DNA of 37,547 bases from RGIG3102 sp964649845 (GTDB lineage: Bacteria > Bacillota > Clostridia > Oscillospirales > Ruminococcaceae): assembly GCA_964649845.1 (NCBI GenBank), contig CAZYSS010000008.1, positions 1 through 37,547 on the forward strand. The letters run 5' to 3'. Every line of letters starts with the position of its first letter. Position 1 is the stretch's first letter. This document shows positions 7,516 through 15,225 of this stretch, in pieces. The translations under genes were made by a program, and so were the position numbers. The notes under the pieces are model-generated. The model was not told where the DNA came from and did not search any database. It saw only the letters and a list, made by a program, of their open reading frames with translations.

Positions 7516-8970
7516 ATGAAATATGTAACAGAAGGATACGAACCAAAGGAAGTCCTGCAGTATTTTGAGGACATCGCCAGAATTCCACGTGGCAGCGATA
7601 ACGAAGCTGAAGTTGCACAGTACCTTTACGACTGGGGCAAAAACCTGGGCCTTGATGTGTGGAAAGATGATTTCAACAATGTTGTTATCAAAAAGCCTGG
7701 CTCAAAGGGCTGTGAGGACCTGCCACCTGTAATGCTGCAGGGCCACACAGATATTGTAGCAGTAAAACTGCCTGACTCCGACCACGACTTTGTAAAAGAC
7801 CCACTGCCACTCTATGTAGAAAACGGCATTCTCCGTTCCAAAGGCACAACTCTTGGTGCAGACAACGGCAACGCCGTGGCATATATGATGGGTGTGCTGT
7901 CCAGAAATGACCTGGTACATCCACCGCTGGAATGTGTATTCACATCCGGTGAAGAAATCGGTCTTAAAGGTGCATCCCTGCTGGATGCAAACTCCTTTAC
8001 AGCAAAACGTATGATTAATATGGATGCCGGCGGCGAAGACCAGTCTGTTACTACAGTTGGCTGTGCCGGTGGTCTGGAACAGAAAATGCGCCAGAAACCT
8101 GTATGGCAGCCTGCAAAAGGCAACTTTATTTCCCTGTTTATTCACGGTCTGCAGGGCGGTCACTCCGCAGGTGCAATCAATCTGGGCCGCGGCAATGCAG
8201 GTAAGCTGGTTGCCAGAATTATTAACAATGTTTCCCTGAAAACAAAAACTGTTGTTGCCACAATCAACGGCGGCACAATGCAGAACGCCATTATGTCTGA
8301 TGTAAAGGCTGTTATCAGCGTTGAAGACCTTGACGTTGCAATGGATGCTATCGCAAAACAGGTTGCAGCCATCAAAGAAGAACTGCGCGTGACAGATGCA
8401 GGCTTTGAATGTGAATTTGGTCCTTGCGCAGCACCTGAAAAAATGCTGGATGATACACAGTCCAGAAATCTGGTGGCATTTGTGCTGGCAGTGCCTGCAG
8501 GCGTTCGCGATATGTCCTTTGAAATCGAAGGCCACGTGCTGAACTCCAACAACCTGGCAGCGGTACAGGTATGGGATGATGAAATCCTTATCTGGACACT
8601 GGGTCGTTCCGGTGACGATACAAGACAGGACGCTATGGGCGAAGAAGTGCGTTCACTGGCAGCAGTATTCGGCTATGATGTGGAAATTGGTGCCAACTTC
8701 TACGGCTGGAAATACAACCCTAACTCAAAAATGAGAGAAATCCATACAAAACTGTTCAAACAGGTATTTGACATTGACCTCCACGTGGAAGCAACACACG
8801 GCGGTCTGGAATGTGGCGTGTTCTGGGGTAAAGAACCGGAAATGGATATCATCTGCTTCGGTCCTAAAGGCGGCGGCGCACATACACCAGAAGAATGGCT
8901 TGACCTTGCATCCTTCAAGGAACTGTATGACTACCTTATCCTGATGCTTGAAGAACTGACAAAAGTATAA
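7516..8970 (+). CDS. pepD: Aminoacyl-histidine dipeptidase (M20C, PepD-like), copy 1
   Basis: Di-zinc peptidase that cleaves Xaa-His (carnosine-type) and other dipeptides, normally cytosolic. The 484-residue length matches PepD. Metal and catalytic residues: His77 and Asp79 in QGHTDIVA, bridging Asp116 in LGADNGNA, the Glu146-Glu147 pair in SGEEIGL, Asp170 in MDAGGED, and the late His in THGGLECGVF. HSAGAINLGRGN belongs to the dimerisation/lid domain. Codon use is strongly biased (CTG, GGC, GAA), suggesting high expression. It is followed after 69 bp by a close paralog; a hairpin between them may reduce read-through. Confidence 0.92.
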   Translation: MKYVTEGYEPKEVLQYFEDIARIPRGSDNEAEVAQYLYDWGKNLGLDVWKDDFNNVVIKKPGSKGCEDLPPVMLQGHTDIVAVKLPDSDHDFVKDPLPLYVENGILRSKGTTLGADNGNAVAYMMGVLSRNDLVHPPLECVFTSGEEIGLKGASLLDANSFTAKRMINMDAGGEDQSVTTVGCAGGLEQKMRQKPVWQPAKGNFISLFIHGLQGGHSAGAINLGRGNAGKLVARIINNVSLKTKTVVATINGGTMQNAIMSDVKAVISVEDLDVAMDAIAKQVAAIKEELRVTDAGFECEFGPCAAPEKMLDDTQSRNLVAFVLAVPAGVRDMSFEIEGHVLNSNNLAAVQVWDDEILIWTLGRSGDDTRQDAMGEEVRSLAAVFGYDVEIGANFYGWKYNPNSKMREIHTKLFKQVFDIDLHVEATHGGLECGVFWGKEPEMDIICFGPKGGGAHTPEEWLDLASFKELYDYLILMLEELTKV

Positions 8971-8985
8971 TTTACTGACCTTTAT

Positions 8986-9007
8986 CCCCGGTCAGCACAG
9001 ACCGGGG
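8986..9007 (+). terminator. Intercistronic hairpin between the two dipeptidase genes
   Basis: CCCCGGTC (8986-8993), AGCACA loop, GACCGGGG (9000-9007). The tail is ACTTTTATAAAAC rather than a clean T-run, so it may be a partial terminator or RNA-processing hairpin that sets the ratio of the two products. Confidence 0.55.
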
Positions 9008-9039
9008 ACTTTTATAAAACCCAAAGGAGATTTTGAAGT

Positions 9040-10497
9040 ATGAAATATGTAACAGAAGGCTATGAACCAAAAGAACCTCTTCAGTTTTTTGAAGATTTAG
9101 CCAGAATTCCACGCGGCAGTTTTAACTGCGCGGCAGTAGCACAGTATGTTTATGACTGGGGCAAAAACCTGGGTCTGGATGCATACAAAGACGAATACAA
9201 CAACGTTGTTCTGAAAAAGCCTGGCTCAAAAGGCTGTGAAGACCTGCCACCTGTACTGCTGCAGGGCCATCTGGATATCGTAGCGGTAAAACTGCCTGAA
9301 TCCAATCACAATTTTATGACAGATCCACTGCCACTGTATGTGGACAAAGAGTTGGGCAGACTGCGCTCCAACGGCACAACTCTGGGTGCTGACAACGGCA
9401 ACGCCTGTGCTTATATGATGGGTGTTCTGGCTAGAAACGACCTTGTTCATCCACCGCTTGAATGTGTGTTCACAGCAGACGAAGAAGTTGGTCTTATCGG
9501 TGCAGACAAACTGGACAAAAATGCGTTTACAGCAAAACGTATGATCAATATGGACGCAGGCGGTGAAGACCAGTCAGTAACCTGTGTTTCCTGCGCAGGC
9601 GGTATCGAACTTCAGATGACACAGAAACCTGTATGGCAGGACGCTAAAGGCAACTTTATTTCACTTTACATCCACGGTCTTAAAGGCGGTCACTCTGCAG
9701 GTATCAACCAGGGCAGAGGCTGTGCAGCAAAACTGATGGCAAGAATTATCAACAATGTTTCCCTGAAAACAAAAACTGTTGTTGCCAAATTTTACGGTGG
9801 CCAGAAAATGAACGCTATTATGGCTGAAACAGAAGCTGTTATCTCTGTTGAAGACGTTGATGCAGCACTGGCAGCTATCGCAAAACAGGTTAAAGACATC
9901 AAAGAAGAACTGCGCGTAACAGATGCAGGCTTTGTATGTGACTTTGGCCCTTGTGATGCACCTGAAAAAATGCTGGATGACAAACAGTCAAAAGATCTGG
10001 TTGCATTTGTTCTGGCAGTTCCACAGGGCGTTCGTGATATGTCCTTTGAAATTGAAGGCCACGTTCTCAACTCCAACAACCTTGGTGCTGTTTGGGTAAC
10101 AGATGATGAAATCAAAGTATGGACATTCAACCGTTCAGGAGATGACTCCCGTCAGGAAGCTATGGCAGAAGAAATTATGTCCCTGGCAAACGTATTCGGT
10201 TACGAATCAAAAACAGGTGCACATTTCTACGGCTGGAAATTCAATCCGGATTCAAAAATGAGAGAACTGCACACAAAACTGTTCAAAGAAGTGTTTGACA
10301 TTGACCTCAAGATGGAAGCAACACACGGCGGTCTGGAAACAGGCGTATTCTTTGGCAAAGAACCTGAAATGGATATTATCTGCTTCGGTCCAAAAGGCGG
10401 CGGTGCACATACACCGGAAGAATGGCTTGACCTTGAATCCTTCAAAGAAATGTTTGACTACCTGTGCAAATTCCTGGAAGCACTGACAAAAGAATAA
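9040..10497 (+). CDS. pepD: Aminoacyl-histidine dipeptidase (M20C, PepD-like), copy 2
   Basis: Tandem paralog of the gene at 7516, 485 residues, starting with the same MKYVTEGYEPKE and clearly similar throughout. All metal ligands are kept: His77 and Asp79 (here QGHLDIVA), LGADNGNA, ADEEVGL, MDAGGED, THGGLETGVF. Differences near the active site (HTDIV to HLDIV, SGEE to ADEE, CGVF to TGVF) could shift dipeptide preference. An AAAGGAG site precedes the ATG. Codon bias is as strong as in copy 1. It probably arose by gene duplication within this lineage; which dipeptides each copy favours is unknown. Confidence 0.92.
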   Translation: MKYVTEGYEPKEPLQFFEDLARIPRGSFNCAAVAQYVYDWGKNLGLDAYKDEYNNVVLKKPGSKGCEDLPPVLLQGHLDIVAVKLPESNHNFMTDPLPLYVDKELGRLRSNGTTLGADNGNACAYMMGVLARNDLVHPPLECVFTADEEVGLIGADKLDKNAFTAKRMINMDAGGEDQSVTCVSCAGGIELQMTQKPVWQDAKGNFISLYIHGLKGGHSAGINQGRGCAAKLMARIINNVSLKTKTVVAKFYGGQKMNAIMAETEAVISVEDVDAALAAIAKQVKDIKEELRVTDAGFVCDFGPCDAPEKMLDDKQSKDLVAFVLAVPQGVRDMSFEIEGHVLNSNNLGAVWVTDDEIKVWTFNRSGDDSRQEAMAEEIMSLANVFGYESKTGAHFYGWKFNPDSKMRELHTKLFKEVFDIDLKMEATHGGLETGVFFGKEPEMDIICFGPKGGGAHTPEEWLDLESFKEMFDYLCKFLEALTKE

Positions 10498-10510
10498 TCA
10501 CATAAAAGAA

Positions 10511-10538
10511 AAGCTGTGGGATAACCCACAGCTTTTTT
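10511..10538. terminator. Terminator after the dipeptidase pair
   Basis: AAGCTGTGGG (10511-10520), ATAA loop, CCCACAGCTT (10525-10534) and a T-run. The flanking A-run lets it also serve the convergent gene ending at 10543. Confidence 0.88.
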
Positions 10539-10542
10539 GCTG

Positions 10543-11202
10543 TTATTTTATATTCAGCAGTTTTTCTGCCAGTTCCACAGTCTGCTGTGGTGTTCTGTTT
10601 TCATTGCGCAGTATTACCTTGAAACCGCTGTTCAGGTACATATCGTACTTTTCCTGGCTGTTTATCAGTTCCAGCCCTTTTCTGAAATTATCCAGCGCAG
10701 CCTGTGGGTCAGGTTCTTCCAGCATCAGGCGGTACAGAAACTGCTTTTCCCGGTCAGGTCTGTTGAAAAACAGATTTACAGATATGCCCGGGTCTGCCAG
10801 CATTACCAGCACGTGGTCTTTGTCGGATATTTCCCACAGAGTGTCAATGTGTATGTTTGTGTCTACAAACACAGGTTTGCCTTGCCGGGCAATTTCTTCC
10901 AGCATTATCAGTTCTATTTTTTCACATTCACGGGAGGTGGTCTCTGTCCAGTTGAAATATTCCTCCGGGCTTCTGCGCACAAAATCGTGCCAGTCCTGCA
11001 GGTCACGTGTGTAGCACAGCCCAGGGAATTCCTCCACAGTAAGCTGACCTGTCCAGTTATCGTGATAGTTTTCTTCACAGGCTATACCGTTATACTTTGC
11101 AGCCAGATTTTTAACCATTGTTGATTTGCCTGCATAGGCTGTGCCGATAACAAAATATGTATTTTTAAATAATTCTTTCAGTCTTTTTTTACGTGTATCC
11201 AT
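10543..11202 (-). CDS. P-loop ATPase/kinase-like protein of unknown function
   Basis: 219 residues with a Walker A site GTAYAGKST at 20-28 near the N-terminus, preceded by a basic helix and the YFVIG strand. The arrangement resembles small nucleoside/adenylate-kinase-like P-loop proteins (G-x4-GKST), and FVDTNIHIDTLW could hold an acidic Walker B-type residue. The rest is helical and acidic, with no known specificity motif and no signal peptide. AAAGGAG lies upstream of the ATG. It is monocistronic and convergent to the dipeptidases. The substrate is unknown. Confidence 0.7.
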   Translation of the reverse strand: MDTRKKRLKELFKNTYFVIGTAYAGKSTMVKNLAAKYNGIACEENYHDNWTGQLTVEEFPGLCYTRDLQDWHDFVRRSPEEYFNWTETTSRECEKIELIMLEEIARQGKPVFVDTNIHIDTLWEISDKDHVLVMLADPGISVNLFFNRPDREKQFLYRLMLEEPDPQAALDNFRKGLELINSQEKYDMYLNSGFKVILRNENRTPQQTVELAEKLLNIK

Positions 11203-11352
11203 ATGTTTTCTCCTTTAAATGACAACAGCAAACAACGCCTTTGAACAAAGACGTACCTTATACCGGATATTTGCTTACTGCCATATAAACCATAAACAAC
11301 TCATATGTATATACCTCCGTGGTTTCAGTATAGCAGATGGGATAAAATTTGT

Positions 11353-11393
11353 AAATTACAGTTTATCTTCCGTAGGCAGGTAAACTGTAATTT
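11353..11393. repeat. Perfect 13-bp inverted repeat
   Basis: AAATTACAGTTTA (11353-11365) and TAAACTGTAATTT (11381-11393) around a 15-nt loop. There is no T-run. It lies between the P-loop gene's upstream region and the terminator of the glycosidase gene, so it could be an operator, a transcript-end hairpin or a small repeat. Confidence 0.5.
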
Positions 11394-11400
11394 GCCAAAC

Positions 11401-11431
11401 AAAAACCACCACAGTATTGTCACTATGGTGG
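11401..11431 (-). terminator. Terminator of the family-10-like glycosidase gene
   Basis: On the minus strand, CCACCATAGT pairs with ACTGTGGTGG (one G-U pair) and is followed by five T (11405-11401). Confidence 0.8.
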
Positions 11432-11437
11432 CTTTAT

Positions 11438-12697
11438 TTACCCATTATTCTCTTTTGTTATCGCCTGCACTTCGGCTTCTTTCAGTTCCGGGTAGGTGCT
11501 GCGGTCAAACAGGCTGTTGTAGCTGTATATGCCGTAGCCGTCCAGACGGGGATTGGCTTTTATCACCTGTATCATTTTTGCCAGGTTGCTGCCGCTTGCC
11601 CATTCAGCCTGGTCGTTGGCGCCGCCGTCACCATCGCCTATACGGTATGCACCCAGACCTATGTACAGTTTAACTCCGTCTGCTTTGTCATACTGTGACC
11701 AGTCATAACTCAGGTTTTTAAACCCGTATCTGTCGCTGCCGCTTTTTGTCAGATAGTCAAAACCCCAGTAAAGCTGAGGCATTATGTAGTCTGCATATCC
11801 TTCTTCACTAAGCCACAGAGCTATGTCTGAATACTGCATATGATAGTTGTTGTCATCATTGCCCTGAGGACTTATGCCAAAGGTTACATTTTCGTTTTCC
11901 TGTTTTATGGCAGCATACACCTGACGTATCAGCATATTTACATTTTCTCTGCGCCAGTCAGCCAGTGAAAGATTACCGCTGTAGGACGCATAGTCGTCAG
12001 CATCAATTTCTTCTGATGTATCAGGGTAGAAATAATCATCAAAATGTATACCGTCCACGTTGTAATTTCTTACAATTTCCAGCACGCCCTCTGTTACAAG
12101 GTCGCGCACTTCCTGCAAGGCTGGATTGTAGTAAATACCGCTTTCCACAGTGATTGTCAGTTCCTCTCGCTGTGCAGGATTATCAGCAGACAATTCTTTG
12201 GGATGGTTGTACAGCTTCACTCTGTACGGATTCACCCAGGCTTCAATTCGCAGACCAATATCGTGGGCGATTTCCACCATTATTTCCAGTGGGTCATAAC
12301 CTGGGTCTGTGCCCTGTGTGCCTGTCATAATATGGCTGTATGGGAAATACGCAGATTTATAAAATGCATCACCGAAAGAGCGGGCGTGCACAATCACAGT
12401 GTTCAGCCCCATATCCTTGCAGTTGGAAAACATCTCTTTTATATCCGCAGTAAAGCTTTCCTCTGTGGAAAAATCCACAGACTGAAATTCTATATAGCTT
12501 ATCCATACAGCTTTCAGTCCGTTTCTCTCAAAATCGGATTTTGCATCACCATATGCGCCGTCAGTATCAACTGTTACTTTATCGTCACCTGATTCATTGT
12601 TTACCCCTGCCACAATTCTGCCACCAAAAGTAAAAATCAACAGAGCAACAGTGAAAATCAATATTACTCTGCTTACGTTTTTAAAAGAATTTTTCAT
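11438..12697 (-). CDS. Secreted or anchored glycosyl hydrolase-like protein (GHL10 / DUF187 family)
   Basis: 419 residues. An N-terminal hydrophobic segment (VILIFTVALLIFTFGGRIVAG, about 10-30) acts as signal peptide or anchor. The body is a TIM-barrel of the GHL10 type (YngK-like): KAVWISYIEFQSVD, GLNTVIVHARSFGDAFY, IEAWVNPYRV, YNVDGIHFDDYFYP (acidic candidate catalytic region), FGISPQG and YADYIMPQLYWGF. Relatives are thought to act on cell-wall or glycan substrates, but the reaction is not established for most of them. It has its own terminator and promoter region and is probably a single gene on the cell surface. Confidence 0.85.
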   Translation of the reverse strand: MKNSFKNVSRVILIFTVALLIFTFGGRIVAGVNNESGDDKVTVDTDGAYGDAKSDFERNGLKAVWISYIEFQSVDFSTEESFTADIKEMFSNCKDMGLNTVIVHARSFGDAFYKSAYFPYSHIMTGTQGTDPGYDPLEIMVEIAHDIGLRIEAWVNPYRVKLYNHPKELSADNPAQREELTITVESGIYYNPALQEVRDLVTEGVLEIVRNYNVDGIHFDDYFYPDTSEEIDADDYASYSGNLSLADWRRENVNMLIRQVYAAIKQENENVTFGISPQGNDDNNYHMQYSDIALWLSEEGYADYIMPQLYWGFDYLTKSGSDRYGFKNLSYDWSQYDKADGVKLYIGLGAYRIGDGDGGANDQAEWASGSNLAKMIQVIKANPRLDGYGIYSYNSLFDRSTYPELKEAEVQAITKENNG

Positions 12698-12865
12698 ATC
12701 ATCACCATTATTTTTTTCTTACCTATACTTTATCATATATATTCTGCAAAATCTATGGAATATGGTAAAAATTCACAATAATAGAATTGTCACTTTTATC
12801 CTGTATAGAAAAGCCATTTCAGGCCCACACTAAAGACACAAAACAGATTACAGGAGTGTAAAAAT

Positions 12866-13219
12866 ATGGAAATAAAACGCGGAGAGGTATTCTATGCTGA
12901 TTTAAGCCCTGTGGTAGGCAGCGAGCAGGGTGGCACAAGACCGGTACTTATAGTTCAGAACGATGTGGGTAACCGCCATTCCCCCACAGTAATAGCAGCG
13001 GCCATAACATCACGCCAGGACAAAACCGCAATGCCCACACATATTGCCATAAAAGGGGACAGCTGCGGTCTGGCAAAGGACAGCGTGGTGCTGCTGGAAC
13101 AGATACGCACCATAGACAAACAGCGTCTGAAAGAAAAAACAGGCAGACTGGATGCCGCAGACCTGGCTAAAGTAAACCAGGGGCTGAACATCAGCTTTGG
13201 TCTGGGGGATACAATTTAA
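12866..13219 (+). CDS. mazF: MazF/EndoA-type mRNA interferase, solitary
   Basis: 117 residues, near identical in layout to Bacillus EndoA: RGEVFYADLSPVVGSEQGG, RPVLIVQNDVGN, SPTVIAAAITS and VLLEQIRTIDK. Arg25 and Thr48 sit at the positions I recall as catalytic in the B. subtilis enzyme. It cleaves single-stranded mRNA at short motifs, UACAU in EndoA. The start is set by AGGAGTG. No antitoxin frame lies upstream (12698-12865 is non-coding) or downstream (terminator at 13227), whereas EndoA is normally preceded by its antitoxin. The antitoxin may be elsewhere, or the gene may work alone. Confidence 0.93.
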   Translation: MEIKRGEVFYADLSPVVGSEQGGTRPVLIVQNDVGNRHSPTVIAAAITSRQDKTAMPTHIAIKGDSCGLAKDSVVLLEQIRTIDKQRLKEKTGRLDAADLAKVNQGLNISFGLGDTI

Positions 13220-13226
13220 AACAGCA

Positions 13227-13252
13227 AAAGGAGATGCCGGGGCATCTCCTTT
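13227..13252. terminator. Bidirectional terminator between mazF and the phosphoesterase gene
   Basis: AAAGGAGATGCC (13227-13238) and GGCATCTCCTTT (13241-13252), with A/T flanks on both sides. Confidence 0.85.
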
Positions 13253-13255
13253 GTT

Positions 13256-14098
13256 TTATTCAAATTCAACTGTTACGATTTCCGGTCTGTTGAACAGTCG
13301 GAAAGGGAACACACTGTTGCCTATGCCGCGGCTGATTATCACTGTGGTATCGTCCAGCTTTTTCATACCTGCAGCATATTCAGGGAACAATCCCTGATTT
13401 GGCACAAACACACCAATATCAGTAAACGGTATGCTGAATTGCCCTCCGTGGGCGTGGCCTGTCAGCGCCAGGGCAATACCGCTGTCGCGGTAGGTGTGGA
13501 TAAATTCCGGTCTGTGGGACAGCAGTACCTTGAAGCTGTCATCGCCTTTTGTAAAATTCAGCATATGGTTGCGGAACACGTGTTTGTCCTGCTTTTCCTT
13601 TTTTTCATCAATGTAAAAGCGGGGGTCCTGCACACCCATCAGGGTGATGGCGGCACCGTTTCTTTCCAGCCTTACCTTTTTGTCCTCTATTATATTCGCA
13701 CCCATTGAAACCATTGCCTTTTTTATGCTGTCTATGCCGGGTATTTTTGCCTCGTGATTGCCTGTAACATAGTACACCGGTGCAATTTTCACCAGGTCTT
13801 TTACCAGACGAAGCCCACTGTTTATATCGGTGCGGCGGCAGTCAAACAAATCGCCTGTAATGGCTATAATATCCGCGTTTTCTGCAGCAGACATATTTAT
13901 TATTTTTCTGTGCATCTGCCGGCTGTTGTGATAGTCAGAAATCTGCAGTATTTTAAACCCTCTGAACTCTTCAGGCAGCCTGTGGTCAGAGTACACATAT
14001 CGGCTGGTGCGCAGACCATTGTTCTGCCAATGGAGAAATACGGCCACAGCTGCACCTCCTGCAGCCAGCCGCCCTGCTGATATACCCAGTTTATTCAT
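13256..14098 (-). CDS. Membrane-associated metallophosphoesterase (YkuE-like)
   Basis: 280 residues from the ATG at 14098, preceded by a GGAAGGCGG site; an upstream in-frame TTG at 14116 overlaps that site and is less likely. A short hydrophobic N-terminus (AAGGAAVAVFLHW) suggests anchoring or export. The calcineurin-type metal sites are all present: LQISDYHN, AITGDLFDC, VTGNHEAKI, LLSHRP and ALTGHAHGGQF. YkuE-type relatives act on the outer membrane face, and some hydrolyse lipid-linked or UDP-sugar phosphates; the substrate here is not known. The gene is convergent with mazF, and the GT8 gene behind it is on the same strand. Confidence 0.88.
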   Translation of the reverse strand: MNKLGISAGRLAAGGAAVAVFLHWQNNGLRTSRYVYSDHRLPEEFRGFKILQISDYHNSRQMHRKIINMSAAENADIIAITGDLFDCRRTDINSGLRLVKDLVKIAPVYYVTGNHEAKIPGIDSIKKAMVSMGANIIEDKKVRLERNGAAITLMGVQDPRFYIDEKKEKQDKHVFRNHMLNFTKGDDSFKVLLSHRPEFIHTYRDSGIALALTGHAHGGQFSIPFTDIGVFVPNQGLFPEYAAGMKKLDDTTVIISRGIGNSVFPFRLFNRPEIVTVEFE

Positions 14099-14176
14099 AA
14101 ACACACCGCCTTCCAATATATTTAATATATATTAATTGTATTAAAAAATAAATACCTTTAATTGATTTTTATTATA

Positions 14177-14983
14177 TTATGTGGGCATCGGTGCTTCTAC
14201 GACCATATGATAATATTTGTCCAGAACACCGATATAATGCTCTTTCCAAGGTTTGTTCCTGCCATAATAGTGTATTACAGCACTGTTTTCTTCTACCCAC
14301 CGGGGAGTTATTTCGTTTCTTATGGCTGCAGGGTGCAGCAACAATTTTTCACCCATATTATATACAAACGGATTAACAGGCATTATTCTGCTGCCGTATA
14401 TTGCGCTTATCACATCTTGGTCAGGCAACATCAGTAATCGTCTGTTCTGGTTTATGTATTCACACACCGCATTAAAATCCTGTTCCTGTCTGAGAAGTGC
14501 TATGTTCATCAGCATAACACCGCTGTTGATATATGGTGCATCACCTTCCATTTGCAGTCGTAAGGCGTTTATATTGGTAAGCACTTTACCCACATGGCTG
14601 GCAGCTGCAAAATAGCAGTCACCAAGATCGATGTTATACAACCGGTCCAGCCTGCGTATCACCACAATGTCCGGGTCCAGATACAGCACTTTATCCACGG
14701 TATCCGGCAGGAAAAGTGATGCAAAAATCCTGTAATACATCTCTTTAGGGTATCTGTCGGTCACAGGTGCATCGGATAACAGGGAATTATCTGCCTTGAT
14801 ATCATATATCACCAGCCTCTCATACGGCAGTGATTGCTTTAATGTATCAAAATCTTCATCAGTCAGTGAACAATTAAGCACATATATATTGAATTCGGTA
14901 TCAGGATGGGAAATCAGCAATGACTTGAGCATAACGCCCAGCACCTGCAGATACCCACTGTTCAACGTAACAAGAATATTCAT
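14177..14983 (-). CDS. GT8 family glycosyltransferase
   Basis: 268 residues, a stand-alone family 8 enzyme: NILVTLNSGYLQVLGVMLKS, YYRIFASLFLPDTVDKV, the metal-binding YLDPDIVV, YINSGVMLMN, PDQDVISAIYG and IHYYGRNKPW. It is similar in length and motifs to the first 265 residues of the 876 gene but lacks the VTT membrane module. It probably transfers a hexose from a nucleotide sugar to a cell-surface glycan or glycolipid. AAGGAG precedes the ATG. The 78 bp to the phosphoesterase gene contain no clear terminator, so read-through is possible. Confidence 0.88.
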   Translation of the reverse strand: MNILVTLNSGYLQVLGVMLKSLLISHPDTEFNIYVLNCSLTDEDFDTLKQSLPYERLVIYDIKADNSLLSDAPVTDRYPKEMYYRIFASLFLPDTVDKVLYLDPDIVVIRRLDRLYNIDLGDCYFAAASHVGKVLTNINALRLQMEGDAPYINSGVMLMNIALLRQEQDFNAVCEYINQNRRLLMLPDQDVISAIYGSRIMPVNPFVYNMGEKLLLHPAAIRNEITPRWVEENSAVIHYYGRNKPWKEHYIGVLDKYYHMVVEAPMPT

Positions 14984-15095
14984 ATTTTCTCCTTAACAGA
15001 TTATTTATTTTATTATATATTTTACATTTATAAACTATTGCAGAAAAAAGTCTGTAAAAAATATAATAAATATATAATGTGTCAGAAAAATGTTA

Positions 15096-15117
15096 TTTCA
15101 CAAATTATTTTGTGAAA
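15096..15117. promoter_or_regulatory. 22-bp palindrome upstream of trxB
   Basis: TTTCACAAA-TTAT-TTTGTGAAA, perfect 9-bp arms. Its centre is about 32 bp (three helical turns) upstream of the second palindrome at 15132. It is likely a regulator binding site. The half-site order is the reverse of a Rex box. Confidence 0.55.
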
Positions 15118-15131
15118 AATGTTTGGTTATA

Positions 15132-15173
15132 TGTGATTTTATCACAGTATAATTTTTGCTTTTTTAGTATAAT
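15132..15173 (+). promoter_or_regulatory. trxB promoter with Crp/Fnr-like operator
   Basis: TGTGAT-TTT-ATCACA (15132-15146) is a perfect palindrome of the Crp/Fnr type. TATAAT follows at 15168-15173 with no good -35, putting the start near 15180 and the palindrome centre at about -41, the usual class II activator position. Another TATAAT at 15148-15153 abuts the palindrome, so repression is an alternative. A Crp/Fnr-family regulator is encoded just downstream at 16231. Confidence 0.6.
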
Positions 15174-15225
15174 AAATGACAGTAATATAAAAAATCACGT
15201 TGAAAGGTATATATTGGTGAGATAT

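Noticed and set aside
7702..8535. Long antisense frame (277 codons) opposite the first dipeptidase, and similar frames opposite the second
   Set aside because: Shadow of a strongly biased real gene; Cys/His/Phe-rich translation, no SD, no homology.
10537..11124. 195-codon plus-strand frame opposite the P-loop gene
   Set aside because: Begins inside a terminator and reads as an aromatic-rich shadow of the minus-strand gene.
15096..15117. Rex (NADH-sensing) operator
   Set aside because: Rex half-sites point inward (TTGTGAA...TTCACAA); here the order is TTCACAAA...TTTGTGAA, so the match is only apparent.
15079..15225. N-terminal 49-residue extension of thioredoxin reductase
   Set aside because: The region holds the promoter and palindromes, the translation has no homology, and family similarity starts at MIYDIAIIG.
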